Both the position numbers and the translations under genes were made by a program. From NCBI GenBank assembly GCA_022844045.1, contig JALHMM010000068.1:1-36347 (forward strand): a stretch of DNA of 36,347 bases, given 5' to 3'. This stretch comes from Reyranellaceae bacterium. Its GTDB lineage: Bacteria; Pseudomonadota; Alphaproteobacteria; Reyranellales; Reyranellaceae. The first letter of the stretch is position 1, and every line of letters starts with the position of its first letter. The notes below the pieces were generated by a model. The model did no database searches and was not told the DNA's origin. It saw only the letters and a program-made list of their open reading frames with translations. This document shows, one piece after another, positions 33,667-36,347 of the stretch.

Positions 33667-33939
33667 TCAAAGCGGACCACCGAGGATCGCGCCGAACAGC
33701 GAGATCAGCGCGATCCCGGTGAGCGGCCAGCGCAGGCGGGGGTACCACGCCGGTACGAAGCCGCGTCGCGCGCCATAGATGTCGTAGGCGAGCGCACCGA
33801 GGAAGCCGGCCGCCATAACGGTGAGGCCGGAGCGTCCGCCGATCGCCAGCGCGACAAAGCCCACGAGAACGGGAAGGGTCGAAATGGCGAGGCGAGCGGC
33901 CGGCACCGGCTGCTCGCGCATCGCCAGCCCCCAGTGCAC
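33667..33939 (-). CDS. DUF3429-family membrane protein, normal start not found
   Basis: The C-terminal ~90 residues of a DUF3429 protein: VHWGLAMREQPVP, three hydrophobic helices (LAISTLPVLVGFVALAIG, LTVMAAGFLGALAYDIYGA, LTGIALISLFGAILG) and PAWYPRLRWPL, the typical end. The GTG at 33939 is the only standard start codon in this frame, yet it lies inside the family's core: upstream in the same frame lie SLLSAFAACALSFLGA and an earlier helix, PPLAAILIGIVSLAPFV. The family domain thus continues to about 34095, with no ATG, GTG or TTG available. Either a non-standard start or read-through is used, or the gene has lost its start. The coordinates given are the minimum. Confidence 0.6.
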   Translation of the reverse strand: MHWGLAMREQPVPAARLAISTLPVLVGFVALAIGGRSGLTVMAAGFLGALAYDIYGARRGFVPAWYPRLRWPLTGIALISLFGAILGGPL

Positions 33940-34173
33940 GGCGCCGAGGAACGACAGGGCGCAGGCGGCGAAGGCGGACAGCAGTGAGGTGCCGTAGAGC
34001 CGCCAGTCGAGCGTGCCGCCGTAGGCCGCAAGCGCCGCACCGGCGACGAACGGCGCCAGCGAGACGATACCGATGAGGATCGCGGCGAGAGGTGGCGAAG
34101 GCCGCGCCCGCGGTTGCTGTCCAGGCTGGCGCGGCCTTGTCTCACGCTGCTTCGAATCGCGCGGCGGCGTCGC
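33940..34173 (-). other. In-frame DUF3429 N-terminal extension lacking a start codon
   Basis: These 78 codons are open, in frame with 33667-33939, and begin directly after the cyclophilin TAG stop (34174-34176). They encode a Pro/Arg/Gln-rich stretch, then helix PPLAAILIGIVSLAPFV and ACALSFLGA, both expected in DUF3429. No ATG, GTG or TTG codon occurs before 33939. CTG at 34059 is the only nearby weak candidate and would cut into the first helix. Confidence 0.55.
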
Positions 34174-34704
34174 CTACTCCTTCACGTCGGCGGCGACCTT
34201 GACGCTGATCATCTTGTCGGGCGTGCGCGGCGGCTCGCCCTTGGCGATCTTGTCGACGAACTCCATGCCCGAGGTGACCTTGCCCCAGACGGTGTACTTG
34301 CCGTCGAGGAAGTTCGCGTTGGCGAAGACGATGAAGAACTGGCTGCGCGCGCTGTTGGGATCGTTGGTGCGCGCCATCGAGGCGATGCCGCGCACATGCG
34401 GCTCCTTGGAGAACTCCGCAGGCAGCGGATCGCCCATGCCGCCCGAGCCGGTGCCCGACGGGTCGCCGGTCTGCGCCATGAAGCCGTCGATCACGCGATG
34501 GAACACGACGCCATCGTACTTGCCCTCGCGCGCCAGCTTCTTGATCTGCGCGACATGCTTGGGCGCCAGGTCGGGGCGCATCTCGATGACGACGCGGCCG
34601 TCCTTGAGCTGGATGAAGAGCGTGTTCTCGCGGTCCATGGCGTGGCCCTTGCTGGCGACCGAAAGGAAGACGAGCGTTGCCACAACGGATGCGATCCAGC
34701 GCAT
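34174..34704 (-). CDS. Exported cyclophilin-type peptidyl-prolyl isomerase
   Basis: A 176-residue protein with a signal peptide (MRWIASVVATLVFLSVASKG, cleavage near HA-MD) and one cyclophilin domain: FHRVIDGFMAQTGDPSGTGS, SMARTNDPNSARSQFFIVFA and LDGKYTVWGKVTSGM. The catalytic Arg in FHRVI and the F-M-x-Q-x-G-D loop are present. It should speed prolyl isomerisation of periplasmic proteins. ATG 34704 is chosen because GAGGA lies upstream and the signal peptide starts there; the longer frame to 34785 adds an unlikely basic leader. Its TAG stop abuts, in frame, the start-less DUF3429 sequence. Confidence 0.92.
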   Translation of the reverse strand: MRWIASVVATLVFLSVASKGHAMDRENTLFIQLKDGRVVIEMRPDLAPKHVAQIKKLAREGKYDGVVFHRVIDGFMAQTGDPSGTGSGGMGDPLPAEFSKEPHVRGIASMARTNDPNSARSQFFIVFANANFLDGKYTVWGKVTSGMEFVDKIAKGEPPRTPDKMISVKVAADVKE

Positions 34705-35058
34705 AGTGTCCTCGGGTCTGGTTGGTTTTCGGAAGGTTGTCGAAAGAGGCGCGCGGACCATGGCCGAACAGATTCGACGTGGCAACCGCTTTAGCGGTTC
34801 GCGATAAAGCGACTTAACCTAGTATCGCAGCCTGATTCGCCTAACGCATCGACAGTGCAAGAGGATTGGAGAATTCAGTCTCCTGATGTGTTGCGCGAGC
34901 TTGGCGGGCTAAGCTGCTTGGTCAGTTATATTTTAACTAAGTCATTGAAGAAACTTGATAATTTATTGTTTTTTCACTGTCAACGCGATCGCTGCGCGGG
35001 TATCTTGTGGCGCGATATTTGAGTTCATATTCCGTGCCATTTCAGATGCGGGCGATCG
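34705..35058. other. AT-rich intergenic island before the CpaF-like gene
   Basis: No gene is seen in these 354 bases. The part at 34921-34980 has 14 G or C in 60 bases by count, far below the surroundings, with runs such as TTATATTTTAACTAA and TAATTTATTGTTTTTT. It holds the promoters for the cyclophilin and the CpaF-like gene and could bind an AT-preferring silencer. TTGAAG at 34945 is a weak -35 candidate; no clear -10 is assigned. Confidence 0.55.
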
Positions 35059-36347
35059 ATGCGATTTCCAGGCGGTCCCGATAGCGGGGCGCTGCGCGGC
35101 GCGACCGTGCACTCTCCGGCTGAGGCAACCATAGTCGAAACCGATGCGCAGGCCGCACCGGTTGGCGGGATTTTTCCGGCGCATCGATCCGATAGTCGCG
35201 CGCGCCAGCTCGAGGAAACGTGGCTCCTGCTGTTCCGCGAGCTGCGCGGGCCGGTCGATTCGGCGTTGGCGGGTGGCCTATCTGCCGGCGACGTCGCCTA
35301 TCGCCTGGGCGAGCTGGTGCACAACTTCTTCCGCACACGCGGCGTGACGCTGACCAGCTTCGAGTTGCGGCGCATCGTCGTGGAACTGCTCGACAACCAC
35401 AAACGCGGCTGGCCGACCCTGAAGCCGCCGCCGGGCTCCGCCGCACCGATCTCCAGCCTGGTCGACTTCGTCGATGGCGACCCCGATGCGCGCGCCATTC
35501 GCCAAGCCGCCACCTTGACGCCGGAAGCCACGGCGCCGCCACCAGCCGCGCCGCCGGTGGTCGAGGCACTTCCTTCGCCGCTGGTCATTGTCGAGCCGCG
35601 CCCGGGCGAACCGGCGGCGCCAACTACAATCTCCAACCTGTCGGTCGAGAATGCCGGCCCCGGCCCCGGCGTCACCGTAGCGCCGTCGACCCGAGCGGTC
35701 CTGCCCCGTCCGATGCTGCGCCGCCCTTCAGGGCAGGTTCTGTCGCCGCCGAACGAGTCCGATGGCACGCTGACGCCGGAGCGGATCGCCAGCATGGAAG
35801 CCGCCGCGGCCGATGCCGCCGATGCGGTCTTTGGCGCCGAAGCGCCGGCGGCGGAGCTACCGCCAGCATCGCCGGCGAGAGCAGCGGCGGGGTCCGCTGA
35901 CGCTGTGTCCGACGACGTTTCGGCTGAGACGGCGTTGATCGCCATCGCGACCGCGTGGGAACGGCGGCGTGTCGCCAATCCGCCACCGGCGTCACGTGTC
36001 GAGCTTGGCCGCTGGGTATCACAGACGACCGCCGAGGCACTGGCCGACGCCGGGCTCCGTATCGGCGACGCTCAGCGCGCACGCCTCGAACAGCTCCTCG
36101 TCGACGATTTCTTCGGCTTGGGCGTGCTCGAGCCCTTGCTGCGCGATGCGGGCGTAACGGCGATCATGGTTAACGCGCCTGACGCGGTGTTCGTCGAGCG
36201 GCGCGGCCAGATCGAGCGCGTCGGCGGCTTCCGTGACCAGGCGCGTCTGGCGGCCGCGCTCGAGCGCCTGGCGCGCTTCGCCGGCAAGCCTGCGGCCGGC
36301 GCGGTACGGCCGCTGGTCGAGGGCCGGCTGCCCGACGGCGGCCGCTT
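35059..36347 (+). CDS. CpaF/TadA-type secretion ATPase, N-terminal part (3' end outside window)
   Basis: The frame is open from ATG 35059 to the window end (429 codons). The last ~75 residues carry the CpaF N-domain signature: FFGLGVLEPLLRDAGVTAIM, then VNAPDAVFVERRGQIERV and VEGRLPDGGR. The Walker ATPase core would follow beyond the window. CpaF/TadA powers tight-adherence (Flp) pilus assembly or secretion. Upstream is unusual: residues ~49-125 form a helical segment (RQLEETWLLLFRELRGPVDS, then FELRRIVVELLDNHKRGW) and ~126-290 a Pro/Ala-rich linker. A second helical segment then leads into the CpaF domain. Typical CpaF proteins have about 100 residues before the signature; here there are about 350. 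A start at GTG 35107 is possible. Confidence 0.75.
   Translation, partial: MRFPGGPDSGALRGATVHSPAEATIVETDAQAAPVGGIFPAHRSDSRARQLEETWLLLFRELRGPVDSALAGGLSAGDVAYRLGELVHNFFRTRGVTLTSFELRRIVVELLDNHKRGWPTLKPPPGSAAPISSLVDFVDGDPDARAIRQAATLTPEATAPPPAAPPVVEALPSPLVIVEPRPGEPAAPTTISNLSVENAGPGPGVTVAPSTRAVLPRPMLRRPSGQVLSPPNESDGTLTPERIASMEAAAADAADAVFGAEAPAAELPPASPARAAAGSADAVSDDVSAETALIAIATAWERRRVANPPPASRVELGRWVSQTTAEALADAGLRIGDAQRARLEQLLVDDFFGLGVLEPLLRDAGVTAIMVNAPDAVFVERRGQIERVGGFRDQARLAAALERLARFAGKPAAGAVRPLVEGRLPDGGR

Noticed and set aside
35298..35978. 226-codon minus-strand frame opposite the CpaF-like linker
   Set aside because: It is Ala/Ser/Gly-rich sequence opposite a Pro/Ala-coding stretch; the plus frame is continuous into a recognised domain.

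Overview
The window is high-G+C, densely packed chromosomal DNA from an alphaproteobacterium, most likely of the Rhodospirillales/Reyranella type. That placement is an inference from gene neighbourhoods: secA back to back with a parvulin gene, argJ followed by mutT, a bolA/J-domain pair, a comF-grxC-nitrilase-DUF1178 cluster, and an NDUFAF5-like methyltransferase. I recognise no rRNA, tRNA, CRISPR array, prophage or insertion sequence. Nearly all of the window reads as vertically inherited core or soft-core genes with small accessory insertions.

Layout. 1-9.5 kb: the end of a DMT transporter; a MAPEG protein divergent from a LysR regulator with a candidate LysR box; bolA and a J-domain protein; a minus-strand run of epoxide hydrolase, GNAT acetyltransferase and 2OG-Fe(II) oxygenase, divergent from an alkyl-DHAP-synthase-like flavoenzyme; a minus-strand trio of sigma-like factor, small acidic protein and exported metalloprotease; and a PCMT-like methyltransferase. 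9.5-15.6 kb: secA with a small membrane protein behind it, then ppiC, argJ and mutT (protein export and folding, arginine synthesis, nucleotide clean-up). 15.6-23.1 kb: an exported Pro/Gly/Thr-rich protein, a polytopic membrane protein, an NDUFAF5-like methyltransferase, a class II aldolase homologue, comF, an inserted FAD oxidoreductase, grxC, a nitrilase-family amidase, a small methyltransferase and DUF1178. 23.1-23.8 kb: a gene-poor stretch with clustered dyads and a strong minus-strand terminator, so a possible small RNA.

23.8-36.3 kb: an MFS transporter, a pair of inverted REP-like repeats, an aspartate aminotransferase, a class III nucleotide cyclase, a small cytochrome c, and the three-gene operon of circularly permuted ATP-grasp, alpha-E and transglutaminase-like proteins. 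Next come an MDR reductase, an OmpA-like protein, an NTF2-fold protein, a DUF3429 membrane protein with no obvious start codon, a periplasmic cyclophilin, an AT-rich island, and the start of a CpaF/TadA-type ATPase that runs off the window.

The points most worth a second look are: the sigma-like/small protein/metalloprotease trio (7098-8496); the Cys-to-Arg change at the expected catalytic position of the transglutaminase-like protein (28490-28492); the start-less DUF3429 frame lying in phase behind the cyclophilin TAG stop (33667-34173); the possible minus-strand RNA (23220-23460); and the CpaF-like protein with a long Pro/Ala linker and an apparent second helical N-domain (35059 onward). 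All calls were made by reading the sequence; no database search was run.
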